Shown: one piece after another, positions 1-6,221 of the stretch | Layout of the letters: each line of letters starts with the position of its first letter | Position numbering within the stretch: position 1 is the first letter of the stretch | NCBI GenBank assembly: GCA_030432505.1 | Contig: JAUIHA010000022.1 | Coordinates: 1-9,033 of the forward strand | Origin: a bacterium | Lineage (GTDB): Bacteria > Babelota > Babeliae > Babelales > RVW-14 | Reading direction: 5' to 3' | Length of the DNA stretch: 9,033 nucleotides | Notes under the pieces: model-generated | Seen by the model: only the letters and a program-made list of their open reading frames with translations | Databases searched by the model: none | Told to the model about the DNA's origin: nothing | Program-made: the position numbers and the translations under genes

Positions 1-373
1 TGTTCAATGTTTGTCGCATTTTTACGTCACATCGAGGAGGAAAACCCTCAGGGACATAAAAATCACGATACAAAGATGTTACGAAATCAAGTTTTTTGTC
101 ATGAGGCAATACATGCTCAAAAAAAGAACCAACATTTAGTGTTAATTGCTTTCTTTGATGATCAGTGAGTACAACAACACCCTCACCACTCCCTTGTAAA
201 GCATTACAATTATCAAGCTTCTTAAGGTATCTTTCCTGGATGCTAAAAATAACTTTTGCTGCTGCATTAAACTCTTTCTGTTGTAGAGCAGACCCTTTAT
301 TCCCTTGGGTTGCACATACGTTGCTTTGAACAATTCCTAAGATAATAAAAAGAAACATTATTATTTTTTTCAT
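1..373 (-). CDS. Gene A: exported protein of unknown function, 3' part cut by window edge
   Basis: This frame is open from an ATG at 373 to the left edge, giving 124 residues without a stop; the C-terminus lies outside the window. The start has a G-rich ribosome site (GGCGGGGG) 4 nt upstream. Residues 1-21 form a classic signal peptide: MKK, a hydrophobic core at about 4-15, and a cleavage-like Val-Cys-Ala at 19-21. The mature protein is therefore probably periplasmic or secreted. I do not recognise a family. Residues about 38-102 align with residues about 78-141 of the neighbouring gene B, with shared ERY/EEY, KL(D/N)xCxAL, V(V/I)LT and SL blocks, so the two are diverged tandem paralogues. 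The shared cysteine (C56 here, C95 in B) is conserved. A good promoter precedes it, so it is probably transcribed separately from B. Confidence 0.85.
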   Translation of the reverse strand, partial: MKKIIMFLFIILGIVQSNVCATQGNKGSALQQKEFNAAAKVIFSIQERYLKKLDNCNALQGSGEGVVVLTDHQRKQLTLNVGSFFEHVLPHDKKLDFVTSLYRDFYVPEGFPPRCDVKMRQTLN

Positions 374-423
374 ATAACCCCCGCCAGATATATATTTTTC
401 ATTGTTTTCCGACCATTAGTATC

Positions 424-451
424 AGTCTATCATATATTTTCAATTTGTCAA
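424..451 (-). promoter_or_regulatory. Promoter for gene A
   Basis: On the minus strand a perfect -35 box TTGACA (446-451) is followed by a 16-nt spacer and a -10 box TAGACT (424-429). Transcription would start near 417 and give a leader of about 45 nt. The match is by eye to the sigma-70 consensus. Confidence 0.55.
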
Positions 452-505
452 TTAATTTTTAATTGCAGCTATGGTAGGCACTTATCAGGTAAACCCAGGT
501 TTAAG

Positions 506-530
506 CAAAAAGAGACACCCTCCTAGAGGG
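506..530 (-). terminator. Weak terminator after gene B
   Basis: Directly after the gene B stop codon the minus strand folds into a 5-bp GC-rich stem (518-522 with 526-530, loop TAG). A T-run (506-510) follows after a 7-nt gap. The stem is short and the U-run is displaced, so termination may be partial. Confidence 0.4.
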
Positions 531-531
531 C

Positions 532-1095
532 CTATTGAGAGAACTCCTTAGAGCATGAATCCTCAAAATACTCCTGATCTTCTCGATCCAAAAAGCATAA
601 ATAAGCAAGATGGTCATAGTAAAATCTATAGTAGTTTAACTCCTGATCACTTTCATTCCCCAGCATACTGAACTGGAGAGACTTAAGAAATTTAATTTGT
701 TCGGTATAATTCAAGTTTTGAAAATAGTGTTTTACTCTTCGTACAAGCTCTTTTTTCTGTGGCCCTGTCAAAATTACTTGTCCTGAATCTTTTGTATACA
801 AAGCCTCACATTCATTCAGTTTAAAAAAATACTCTTCTTCAATGTACCGTGTTACCTGGCAAGCCGATGAAAAATCATCATCAGGGTAATATCTTACTAT
901 TTTTTTGACTGGCGTCACGATGTATTCTTCACCCATTTTCGATGGAGAAAAAATACTCTTTGGCATATGTGATGACACCCATTTGGAAATCTGTGCAAGG
1001 TAACTGGTAGCACTAAGATTCTGAGAAATCCCGCCAAACATCACCGTACTTAAAATCAATACCCTTACTACCCCACCAAACGAACGCATAAACAT
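532..1095 (-). CDS. Gene B: exported protein of unknown function, paralogue of gene A
   Basis: This is a complete 187-residue protein. The ATG at 1095 is preferred over the in-frame ATG at 1089 because GAGG lies 7 nt before it. Residues 1-29 look like a signal peptide with a hydrophobic segment at about 9-22 and an L-S-A cleavage-like site at 27-29. The mature protein of about 158 residues is probably periplasmic or secreted. The first 45 mature residues are basic and low in motif content. Residues 78-141 share a helical, charged block with gene A. The C-terminal part (about 150-187) is rich in Tyr, Asp and Glu, with Cys at 167 and 181. No known domain or catalytic motif is recognisable. It sits after the terminator of gene C and has its own promoter and a structured leader, so it looks monocistronic. 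Confidence 0.85.
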   Translation of the reverse strand: MFMRSFGGVVRVLILSTVMFGGISQNLSATSYLAQISKWVSSHMPKSIFSPSKMGEEYIVTPVKKIVRYYPDDDFSSACQVTRYIEEEYFFKLNECEALYTKDSGQVILTGPQKKELVRRVKHYFQNLNYTEQIKFLKSLQFSMLGNESDQELNYYRFYYDHLAYLCFLDREDQEYFEDSCSKEFSQ

Positions 1096-1124
1096 GAAAA
1101 TTCCTCAATAATTCATCAATTACC

Positions 1125-1155
1125 AGCCATTTCATCAAAAAGTCTCAAAATGGCT
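1125..1155 (-). promoter_or_regulatory. Hairpin in the 5' leader of gene B
   Basis: An 8-bp inverted repeat (AGCCATTT at 1125-1132 and AAATGGCT at 1148-1155, 15-nt loop) lies in the predicted untranslated leader of gene B, about 30 nt before the start codon. On the plus strand it is followed by a T-run and so looks like a terminator, but no plus-strand gene ends here. Its role, whether mRNA stability or control, is unknown. Confidence 0.3.
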
Positions 1156-1184
1156 TTTTTGAAACCCCTCCCAAAAGGGCACTC

Positions 1185-1213
1185 ATACTATCAAGAGATA
1201 ACACAAAGTTCAA
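1185..1213 (-). promoter_or_regulatory. Promoter for gene B
   Basis: On the minus strand TTGAAC (1208-1213) and TAGTAT (1185-1190) are separated by exactly 17 nt. The predicted start near 1178 gives a leader of about 80 nt, long enough to hold the hairpin at 1125-1155. Confidence 0.5.
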
Positions 1214-1245
1214 GAAGAGCTTGTAAAGCTTAGTAAATACACTAT

Positions 1246-1279
1246 AAAAAAGAACGGAGGCATTGAGCAATGCCTCCGT
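1246..1279 (-). terminator. Strong rho-independent terminator of gene C
   Basis: The minus strand carries an 11-bp perfect stem (1254-1264 with 1269-1279) with a 4-nt loop, followed by TCTTTTTT (1246-1253). It begins 9 nt after the gene C stop codon, so C and B are separate transcription units. Confidence 0.9.
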
Positions 1280-1287
1280 ATAAAACT

Positions 1288-2601
1288 TTAGATAAGACGG
1301 TCTCTATCAACCTTTTGACCAGACATCGAAACCTTACGGAGATAGCCAACAAGGCTACGGTCACGACTTCCAACAACCAAGAATCCCTTGATTTGGTCAT
1401 TTTTTATCAAATATTTTCTGTGGCTATTTTCACCATTCTTAGTAATTACTTCCATACCAGCTGGGGGGTTGTTAACTGGGCCCATTGTTACAATGCTCGT
1501 ACCAAAAAAACGTGATAAGTTTGCTCTAAAGGCTCCTTTATATTCCTTATTTTTTCCAACCATGCCATGTGCTGCAACCTTACCTTGCTCTTTAGCATCA
1601 CGCCATTTTACACTTCTCACGTCCTCACCAGTAACAATGTCTTTTACCACAACACAGTCACCGCCAGCAAAAATGTGCTTATTCGATGTGCGCATTGAAG
1701 CATCTACTTTAATACCACCAAGCTTATGAATCTCCAACCCTGCACCACGTGCAAGCTCAACATTCTGCTTGAATCCTATAGATAAAATCAGCATATCAAC
1801 ATCAAGATGTTTACCACTTGAAAGAAGAATTTTTGTAATTTTTCCATCTTTATAAAACACTTCTTTTACCGATTCATTCTTTAGAAATGCAACGCCCTTT
1901 TTTTTCATATGTGCTTGTAAAATCTGCGAGCCTTTCTCGTCGCAACGTCTGTGCATTACTCGGCCATTCCGGTCAATAACAGTTGTTGCAACATCAAATG
2001 AAAGAAGCGCGTCTGCGCATTCAAGCCCAGAAAAACCAGCTCCTACAACAGCCACCTTTTGCGGACGCTGCTTATAGAGATAGTCTTTGATGTTGCTCAC
2101 ATCACTCAGCGTTTGATAGGTAAATACACCGTACTCAAGCGCTTCACCACTTGCAAGTTTAATGCTTTTCTTCTTAGGGTTAATTGATACAACTCGTGCA
2201 TGATCACCAAGAATAAGGTCTATATTTTTCCATTGCTGCCTGCGTTCATTAAGAATGGTAATATGACGAAGCGTCTTCTCCCCAGCCAGGTAATCCTCAA
2301 GATTACACTTATTGTATGGTCTTTCTTTTTCATATGAAACACAGGTAACATCAGCACCTCGATCAAACCAGCGCAACTGCTCAGCAGCTGCTATACCGGC
2401 TGCTGAAGCTCCAACAATGACATACTTCTTTTTTTCAATATTTGAAGCAAAGAAGTTATTTTTTTTCTGAGAAAAATTCTGCTGTCTCCAGCTTCGAAAC
2501 TGATTTCTGAAGCCAAAAAATCCAACACCCGTTGCTAAAACAATAAAAAAGAGGAGTAACTTTTTTATTTTTCCCATAGGTAAACTTTCACTATAAAACA
2601 T
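1288..2601 (-). CDS. Gene C: membrane-anchored FAD/NAD(P)-dependent oxidoreductase with an apparent internal deletion
   Basis: This 437-residue protein belongs to the Pyr_redox_2 group (rubredoxin reductase, CoA-disulfide reductase/NADH oxidase and NirB N-terminal type). Visible parts in order: an N-terminal hydrophobic segment (about 14-30) that likely anchors it to the membrane; the FAD-binding Rossmann motif GASAAG (64-69); RPYNKC with Cys99, where relatives have PYSRC-like sequence; the NAD(P)H-binding motif GAGFSGLE (187-194); the second FAD motif IFAGGDC (310-316); and a C-terminal region (about 350-437) like the NirB/Nox dimerisation domain. Relatives carry an LLIATG-type motif between the first FAD motif and the NAD domain. 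Here the sequence passes from ALEY (154-157) straight to GVFTYQTL (158-165), so roughly 20 residues including that motif seem missing. The start at 2601 has AGGA 8 nt upstream. Electron acceptor and substrate cannot be read from the sequence. Confidence 0.85.
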   Translation of the reverse strand: MFYSESLPMGKIKKLLLFFIVLATGVGFFGFRNQFRSWRQQNFSQKKNNFFASNIEKKKYVIVGASAAGIAAAEQLRWFDRGADVTCVSYEKERPYNKCNLEDYLAGEKTLRHITILNERRQQWKNIDLILGDHARVVSINPKKKSIKLASGEALEYGVFTYQTLSDVSNIKDYLYKQRPQKVAVVGAGFSGLECADALLSFDVATTVIDRNGRVMHRRCDEKGSQILQAHMKKKGVAFLKNESVKEVFYKDGKITKILLSSGKHLDVDMLILSIGFKQNVELARGAGLEIHKLGGIKVDASMRTSNKHIFAGGDCVVVKDIVTGEDVRSVKWRDAKEQGKVAAHGMVGKNKEYKGAFRANLSRFFGTSIVTMGPVNNPPAGMEVITKNGENSHRKYLIKNDQIKGFLVVGSRDRSLVGYLRKVSMSGQKVDRDRLI

Positions 2602-2648
2602 ACATAAAATCCTAGTAACATCTGTTGTTGATTCAATCGTACCTTACT

Positions 2649-2676
2649 AGTATATTCTATAGCCTAACTTTTTCAA
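2649..2676 (-). promoter_or_regulatory. Promoter for gene C
   Basis: Minus-strand TTGAAA (2671-2676) and TATACT (2649-2654) are spaced by 16 nt and start only 6 nt after the gene D stop codon. The leader would be about 40 nt. No clear terminator separates D from C, so C could also be read through from D. Confidence 0.5.
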
Positions 2677-2682
2677 AAAAGC

Positions 2683-3162
2683 CTAATTTTCCACCCCTTT
2701 TGCTATTGCAACTATCTTGCCAGCATTGGCTCTTACGAGTTCATGAGGGGTAGCACTGCAAAGCGATACATCTGAACCGCCACCGGTGTATACAATATCT
2801 CGAAGCATTACTCGTTCATCAATAAGAAAAATCGCTTCATAACCAAATGATGGAACACCACCGCATGGATACCCTGATTTTTCAAGAACCTGATTGGGCT
2901 TTGCTCTCTTTACCTTTTCTACCCCTACCACCTCACCAACCTTTGCAAGATCAACACGATCCTCACCCTTAACAATAGCAACCACCAGTTGGTCATCAGG
3001 AGTAACCAGACAGATGTTCTTTACAAAGTCTTCAGGGCTTCCATTTACTGCTTGAGCAGCCTCTGCTACCGAATGGCACGACTGCTCAAATACCAAGTGC
3101 TGAGCATCTATATCATTATTTTTAATGTATTCCTGTAATTTTTTTTCAAATTCTTTCATCAT
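2683..3162 (-). CDS. Gene D: YbaK/ProX-type aminoacyl-tRNA deacylase
   Basis: This 159-residue protein spans the whole YbaK/aminoacyl-tRNA-editing domain. The family hydrolyses mischarged tRNAs in trans (for example Cys-tRNA-Pro or Ala-tRNA-Pro) in the cytosol. Supporting features are VKNICLV with Lys48, at the position of the conserved YbaK lysine; the loop GYPCGGVPSFG (97-107), matching the family's GYxxGGxxPFG; and GGGSDVSL (127-134) near the C-terminus. Cys100 in the loop is more typical of the archaeal-like or EbsC-like members. Substrate specificity cannot be assigned. The first two codons are both ATG. GAGG at 3167-3170 is 4 nt from the first and 7 nt from the second, so translation may start at 3159. 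The gene is divergent from E. Confidence 0.88.
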   Translation of the reverse strand: MMKEFEKKLQEYIKNNDIDAQHLVFEQSCHSVAEAAQAVNGSPEDFVKNICLVTPDDQLVVAIVKGEDRVDLAKVGEVVGVEKVKRAKPNQVLEKSGYPCGGVPSFGYEAIFLIDERVMLRDIVYTGGGSDVSLCSATPHELVRANAGKIVAIAKGVEN

Positions 3163-3214
3163 TCATCCTCAAAAAGACCATTTTTGCCTTTATATACCAT
3201 TACGTTTTTTAGCT
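3163..3214. promoter_or_regulatory. Divergent spacer between genes D and E
   Basis: These 52 bp must hold the starts of two opposite transcripts. A palindromic TATATA (3191-3196) could act as a -10 box in either direction, but no convincing -35 box is seen on either strand. If it serves gene E, the leader would be only about 12 nt and has no Shine-Dalgarno sequence. If it serves D, the leader would contain GAGG (3167-3170). Confidence 0.3.
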
Positions 3215-4093
3215 ATGTTATACAATAAATTTATTACCTACAATTTATTACTCGTATTTTTGTTGGCACTGCCATGCCATGCTCATACGCCAACACAGCC
3301 AATTCAACAAAAGATGCCTGTTGAACAAAAAAGTGATGATGGTCATGAAAAGATTACCATCCCATCTCGAATAGTAAGTGCACTCATACTTCTTGCATGT
3401 TTAAACCACACACATTCTCAAACAAAAGAAGTAATCACAAAACAACTCAAGCCAATTAATCTTCTTAAAAACTTAGCATACAATACTGCGGCACATTTCA
3501 ACGCGACATTGTGGCATGAAATCGGCCACGCAGTAACTGCCAAGTTTTTTACTAAAGAAGCAGTATCAATTACCATTGGGTCTAAACTTGAAAATAATCA
3601 ACAACCATTGCTGAATGATAAACTTATCAGCATTAATAACTTAGATTTTCATTTGGGTGAAACACAGTACTATCCTAATCGCAATATGAAACAGTGGAAG
3701 AAAATCTGCATATCTCTGTCTGGTGGTATTGCAGGAATTATTGGAAACTTTTTCTTTAAACTTATTACTAACTACCTGCAAAATACTGATAACGTTAAGA
3801 AAGCACTTTGTGAGGCATGTTCACTTGATTCACATTATATGTGCGACCTAAGCAATATTTTCATTCCATTTTCAGAAAATTGTGACGCAGCATCAATCTA
3901 TAAAGAATTATCTATTCCAATTAATAGAGCACAAGAAGAAATTGCTCTATTTAATTACCTTGTCCAACTTGCAGGAAGCACCTATATCACCATAAGAGAA
4001 ACTACTAATGAAAAAATATCATCTCGCAATACCGCAATTATTACATTCATTAATAATACCTTGCTTAATAATTATGTTCGTTTTCATCTATAA
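3215..4093 (+). CDS. Gene E: exported HExxH protein, M50-like metallopeptidase candidate
   Basis: The protein is 292 residues from the ATG at 3215. An in-frame ATG at 3125 is rejected because it would start inside gene D and bury the signal peptide. Residues 1-23 are a signal peptide or anchor (hydrophobic 10-19, cleavage-like CHA at 21-23). A second hydrophobic stretch lies at about 52-63. HEIGH (101-105) in a helical context is the zinc-binding HExxH signature. It is followed by a GG-containing hydrophobic segment (167-181, SLSGGIAGIIGN) like the M50 AGPxxN helix, and by NIFIPFSENCD (214-224), which resembles the M50 third-ligand motif NxxPxxxxD(G). This suggests an intramembrane or envelope metalloprotease, but the family match is from motifs only. 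The same layout is seen in gene F, 13 nt downstream in one operon. No Shine-Dalgarno sequence precedes this start. Confidence 0.8.
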   Translation: MLYNKFITYNLLLVFLLALPCHAHTPTQPIQQKMPVEQKSDDGHEKITIPSRIVSALILLACLNHTHSQTKEVITKQLKPINLLKNLAYNTAAHFNATLWHEIGHAVTAKFFTKEAVSITIGSKLENNQQPLLNDKLISINNLDFHLGETQYYPNRNMKQWKKICISLSGGIAGIIGNFFFKLITNYLQNTDNVKKALCEACSLDSHYMCDLSNIFIPFSENCDAASIYKELSIPINRAQEEIALFNYLVQLAGSTYITIRETTNEKISSRNTAIITFINNTLLNNYVRFHL

Positions 4094-4106
4094 ATGAGGT
4101 TTTCCA

Positions 4107-4988
4107 ATGCTTTTAAGACAAACACATAGAATAAAATTCATAACAGTATTTTTACTACTCTTTGCCTTCTCTTCTAGTCTTTTTTGCAACTCATCAACAA
4201 ATGCCAGCCTTTCCTCTTTTCAAGACTCAATAGAACAAAAAGATACTGCAAAAACAATAAATTTTGGTGAATCGATACATCTATTTGGTGCCGTTCTCTC
4301 TTTAGCTAATCTCTGCTTACTCAAAGCAATAACAAAGAAAAATAAAAAGTTTAGTGAAATGCTTGATCAGCAACTAACAAAAGAAAATATTTTAAAAAAT
4401 TTCGCCTATAACTATACCACAAGATTGAACGCTACTTTTTTTCATGAATTAGGACACGCGCTTGCATCAAAAATATTTACCGGAAACCCAATTGATATAC
4501 ACATTGGCAGCGCATCAAAACAATCTGCTTTGATCAAGACAAAACAGTTCAGCTTTAATCCACTCCTGCCAATGCGAGGCCAAGCTCAAGTTATTCTTCC
4601 CAAACAAAAAGCTCAACGCGTAATAACGCTCTTAGCTGGCGGTTTAACCGGCTGTTTAGGCCATTTTCTTTATAAAACAATCGCTTATCTTTATCAAAAA
4701 AAGGTATCAGGAAAAGCATCAGTACACCCACTCTCTTTTGATTACATCTATAGAAGAGAACTTGCTAATGCCTTTATTCCTCTTAGTGAAACGAGTGATG
4801 CTGCAAGAATGTATCAACTTTTTGGATTCAACGATCAATTTAAGATATTGGCAGCAATTACCTACACCACTGAGTATATACTCACAGCAAAGAACATCGC
4901 TAAAAAATATTCTCTTCCTTTTGATGAGGCCGCAATGTTCACGATGGTAAACGCAGGGCTTGAAGGGTATTTTCAACTTGATTACTAA
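4107..4988 (+). CDS. Gene F: exported HExxH protein, paralogue of gene E
   Basis: This 293-residue protein starts at 4107 with GAGG 7 nt upstream and follows the E stop by 13 nt, so E and F are probably co-translated from one mRNA. A hydrophobic signal or anchor covers about 10-27, and a second hydrophobic stretch about 57-73. HELGH (113-117) matches the E active site. Before it, NILKNFAYN...LNATFFHELGHA mirrors NLLKNLAYN...FNATLWHEIGHA. LLAGGLTGCLG (175-185) and NAFIPLSETSD (221-231) match the corresponding E segments, and the Asn-to-Asp spacing is identical. The M50-type motifs thus survive in both copies while other regions have diverged, which argues for active enzymes with different targets. 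It converges on gene G with only 9 bp between stop codons and no obvious terminator. Confidence 0.82.
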   Translation: MLLRQTHRIKFITVFLLLFAFSSSLFCNSSTNASLSSFQDSIEQKDTAKTINFGESIHLFGAVLSLANLCLLKAITKKNKKFSEMLDQQLTKENILKNFAYNYTTRLNATFFHELGHALASKIFTGNPIDIHIGSASKQSALIKTKQFSFNPLLPMRGQAQVILPKQKAQRVITLLAGGLTGCLGHFLYKTIAYLYQKKVSGKASVHPLSFDYIYRRELANAFIPLSETSDAARMYQLFGFNDQFKILAAITYTTEYILTAKNIAKKYSLPFDEAAMFTMVNAGLEGYFQLDY

Positions 4989-4997
4989 GTTTTGATA

Positions 4998-6005
4998 TCA
5001 GGATTTTTTCACCTCAAGAACTGAAACCATAAGCGGCATTTCATGAATAGCAACCAACTGTAACCCAGCCTGCTTAAACATTGATTCAAACTCTTCTTGT
5101 GTACGCTCTTTGCCGCCAAATAGAACAAGCATCATCATATCAACATCCTTGAGAATGTCTGGCTCATTACCCGCTTTAACAACACCATCAACCATCAATA
5201 TGCGAGCGTCATTATGCATGGCATCACGCACATTTTTAAGTATTTTGATAACATCAGCATCACCCCAATTGTGAAATACCCGCTTGAAAATATAGGCATC
5301 AATGTCGCGTGGAACCTCTTCGAAAAAGCTTCCCGCTTGTACCTGACAACGGTCAGTAAGATTGTTTGCTGCGATATATTTTTCAGCAACCGGCTTTACA
5401 TGAGGAAGATCAAAAATCATCCCCGTTGTCCCATCATACTTTTTCAAAATATTAACCAGCAATCCCCCTTCTCCACCTCCAAGATCTGCTATACGTGAAA
5501 AACGAGAAAAATCAAAACTTTCAGCAATTGTTGAGTCTTCTTTTGTAGAAAATGATTTCATGCCTAAGTCAAAACGCTCTGAAGCATCAGGATGATCAGA
5601 CAAGTAGTCATAAAAACCTTTACCATAAATATGAGTAAACGCATCAGCACCCGTTTTTATTGAATGGTCCATATGTCCATAAGCACGCCAACGACACTCT
5701 TCAGCCTCAAGTAGCTGCCACAAATACATTGAATCTGCATTAGTAGAAACCATAAGCTCTGCGAGCGGAGTTAAGGCAAAAACTTTTGGTGAAACTTCGG
5801 TAAAAACTTCGTGACTAGCAAGAAAACGAAGGAATCTGTAGATCGCATCATCATTCAACCCACATTCTTGGGCTACCTGAGCAACTGATTGCTCACCCTG
5901 CACAAATAAATCGGCGAGCTTAAGTTGGGCTACGGTATGAAGCGCCCGAGACAAGACGAAACCGGTTGCCATTTTCATAAATAATTTCTTCGCGTCATTT
6001 TGCAT
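4998..6005 (-). CDS. Gene G: SAM-dependent O-methyltransferase (family 2 type)
   Basis: This is a 335-residue protein from the ATG at 6005, which has AAGG 8 nt upstream. A possible TTG start at 6044 is rejected because it has no ribosome site and lies upstream of the predicted transcription start. The N-terminal part (about 10-100) is the helical dimerisation/winged-helix domain of PF00891-like enzymes. The C-terminal part is a Rossmann methyltransferase: DLGGGEG (174-180) binds SAM, FDLP with Asp199 is the acidic residue after beta-2, and KRVFHNW (241-247) places His245 where plant and bacterial O-methyltransferases have the catalytic His of HDW. LFGGKERTQEEF (295-306) and the following amphipathic helix are typical of the family end. 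Relatives methylate hydroxyl groups of small aromatic or isoprenoid molecules, such as acetylserotonin, hydroxyneurosporene or polyketides. The substrate here is unknown, and the protein is cytosolic. Confidence 0.88.
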   Translation of the reverse strand: MQNDAKKLFMKMATGFVLSRALHTVAQLKLADLFVQGEQSVAQVAQECGLNDDAIYRFLRFLASHEVFTEVSPKVFALTPLAELMVSTNADSMYLWQLLEAEECRWRAYGHMDHSIKTGADAFTHIYGKGFYDYLSDHPDASERFDLGMKSFSTKEDSTIAESFDFSRFSRIADLGGGEGGLLVNILKKYDGTTGMIFDLPHVKPVAEKYIAANNLTDRCQVQAGSFFEEVPRDIDAYIFKRVFHNWGDADVIKILKNVRDAMHNDARILMVDGVVKAGNEPDILKDVDMMMLVLFGGKERTQEEFESMFKQAGLQLVAIHEMPLMVSVLEVKKS

Positions 6006-6013
6006 GGTTTTTC

Positions 6014-6017
6014 CCTT
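6014..6017 (-). promoter_or_regulatory. Ribosome binding site deciding the gene G start
   Basis: AAGG within a purine-rich run lies 8 nt before the ATG at 6005. No comparable site precedes the upstream in-frame TTG at 6044. Confidence 0.7.
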
Positions 6018-6022
6018 CTTTC

Positions 6023-6051
6023 TTGACTTGTGACGGTCAATCAAGTATATC
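6023..6051 (+). promoter_or_regulatory. Promoter for the leader ORF and gene H
   Basis: TTGACT (6023-6028) and TATATC (6046-6051) are separated by 17 nt. Transcription would start near 6058, about 47 nt before the leader ORF. The -10 boxes of this promoter and the gene G promoter overlap at 6046-6049, so one RNA polymerase should exclude the other. An inverted repeat TTGAC/GTCAA (6023-6027 and 6036-6040) covers the -35 box and the predicted G start site and could be an operator. A second candidate (TGGACG, 17 nt, TATTAT at 6085-6090) is disfavoured because its start would cut off the leader ribosome site. Confidence 0.5.
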
Positions 6052-6071
6052 TGAAAGCATCTGGACGTAAA
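6044..6071 (-). promoter_or_regulatory. Promoter for gene G
   Basis: Minus-strand TTTACG (6066-6071) and TATACT (6044-6049) are 16 nt apart, with a predicted start near 6037 and a leader of about 30 nt. The -10 box overlaps that of the opposite-strand promoter at 6023-6051. Confidence 0.45.
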
Positions 6072-6094
6072 GTTTTGTGAGTTTTATTATTCAA

Positions 6095-6098
6095 GAGG
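6095..6098 (+). promoter_or_regulatory. Ribosome binding site of the leader ORF
   Basis: GAGG in the context AAGAGGAAAAGC lies 6 nt before the ATG at 6105. It is among the best ribosome sites in the window, which supports real translation of the short ORF. Confidence 0.7.
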
Positions 6099-6104
6099 AA
6101 AAGC

Positions 6105-6221
6105 ATGCTTTTTATGCAAACCGCTACCCATTTTTCTCAGGAACCCTTATCGAGTGTAACCACCGAGGGCTTTAATTCTCTTCTTTCACAAAACATTTCC
6201 ACTTGGCGCTGGTGGCGCTAA
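6105..6221 (+). CDS. Putative Trp-rich leader peptide (38 aa) upstream of gene H
   Basis: This short ORF runs from the ATG at 6105 to the TAA at 6219-6221. It has a strong ribosome site and a promoter at a sensible distance. The peptide is unremarkable until its end, T-W-R-W-W-R-stop, with Trp codons at 6204-6206, 6210-6212 and 6213-6215. Trp is normally the rarest residue, so three in the last five codons is the hallmark of a tryptophan leader peptide like enterobacterial TrpL. The Trp codons lie inside a terminator-like hairpin, and the gene downstream is a TrpX-family binding protein. The inferred role is to sense charged tRNA-Trp through ribosome stalling and so set read-through into H. 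The peptide itself probably has no function after release. The caution is that the hairpin sequence contains two TGGCGC units, so some Trp codons could be a by-product of the stem. Confidence 0.6.
   Translation: MLFMQTATHFSQEPLSSVTTEGFNSLLSQNISTWRWWR
6122..6217 (+). promoter_or_regulatory. Possible alternative (antiterminator) pairing in the leader RNA
   Basis: CGCUACC (6122-6128) can pair with GGUGGCG (6211-6217) over 7 positions, one of them G-U. CCACC (6160-6164) can pair with GGUGG (6211-6215). Either pairing uses bases of the terminator loop and right arm and so would prevent the 6203-6221 hairpin. Found by eye without energy calculation. Confidence 0.3.

Noticed and set aside
142..333. 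63-codon minus-strand ORF
   Set aside because: It overlaps in another frame the signal-peptide-bearing gene A, which is open through 1-373 and aligns with gene B. The 63-codon frame has no ribosome site or family signal.
1125..1160. Plus-strand terminator reading of the 1125-1155 hairpin
   Set aside because: The T-run follows on the plus strand, but no plus-strand gene ends nearby. It is listed only as a leader structure of gene B.
1270..1729. Plus-strand ORFs of 81 and 113 codons opposite gene C
   Set aside because: They lie antisense to well-conserved motifs of the oxidoreductase and have no ribosome site or recognisable product.
3125..3214. Upstream in-frame start for gene E
   Set aside because: It would begin inside the divergent gene D and place 30 unlikely residues before an evident signal peptide. 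The ATG at 3215 fits the signal peptide.
6006..6044. TTG start at 6044 extending gene G by 13 codons
   Set aside because: There is no ribosome site, and it lies at the predicted -10 box, upstream of the likely transcription start. The ATG at 6005 has AAGG at good spacing.
6062..6090. Alternative promoter TGGACG/TATTAT for the leader ORF
   Set aside because: Its predicted start near 6097 would fall in the ribosome binding site of the leader ORF, making the upstream promoter at 6023-6051 more plausible.
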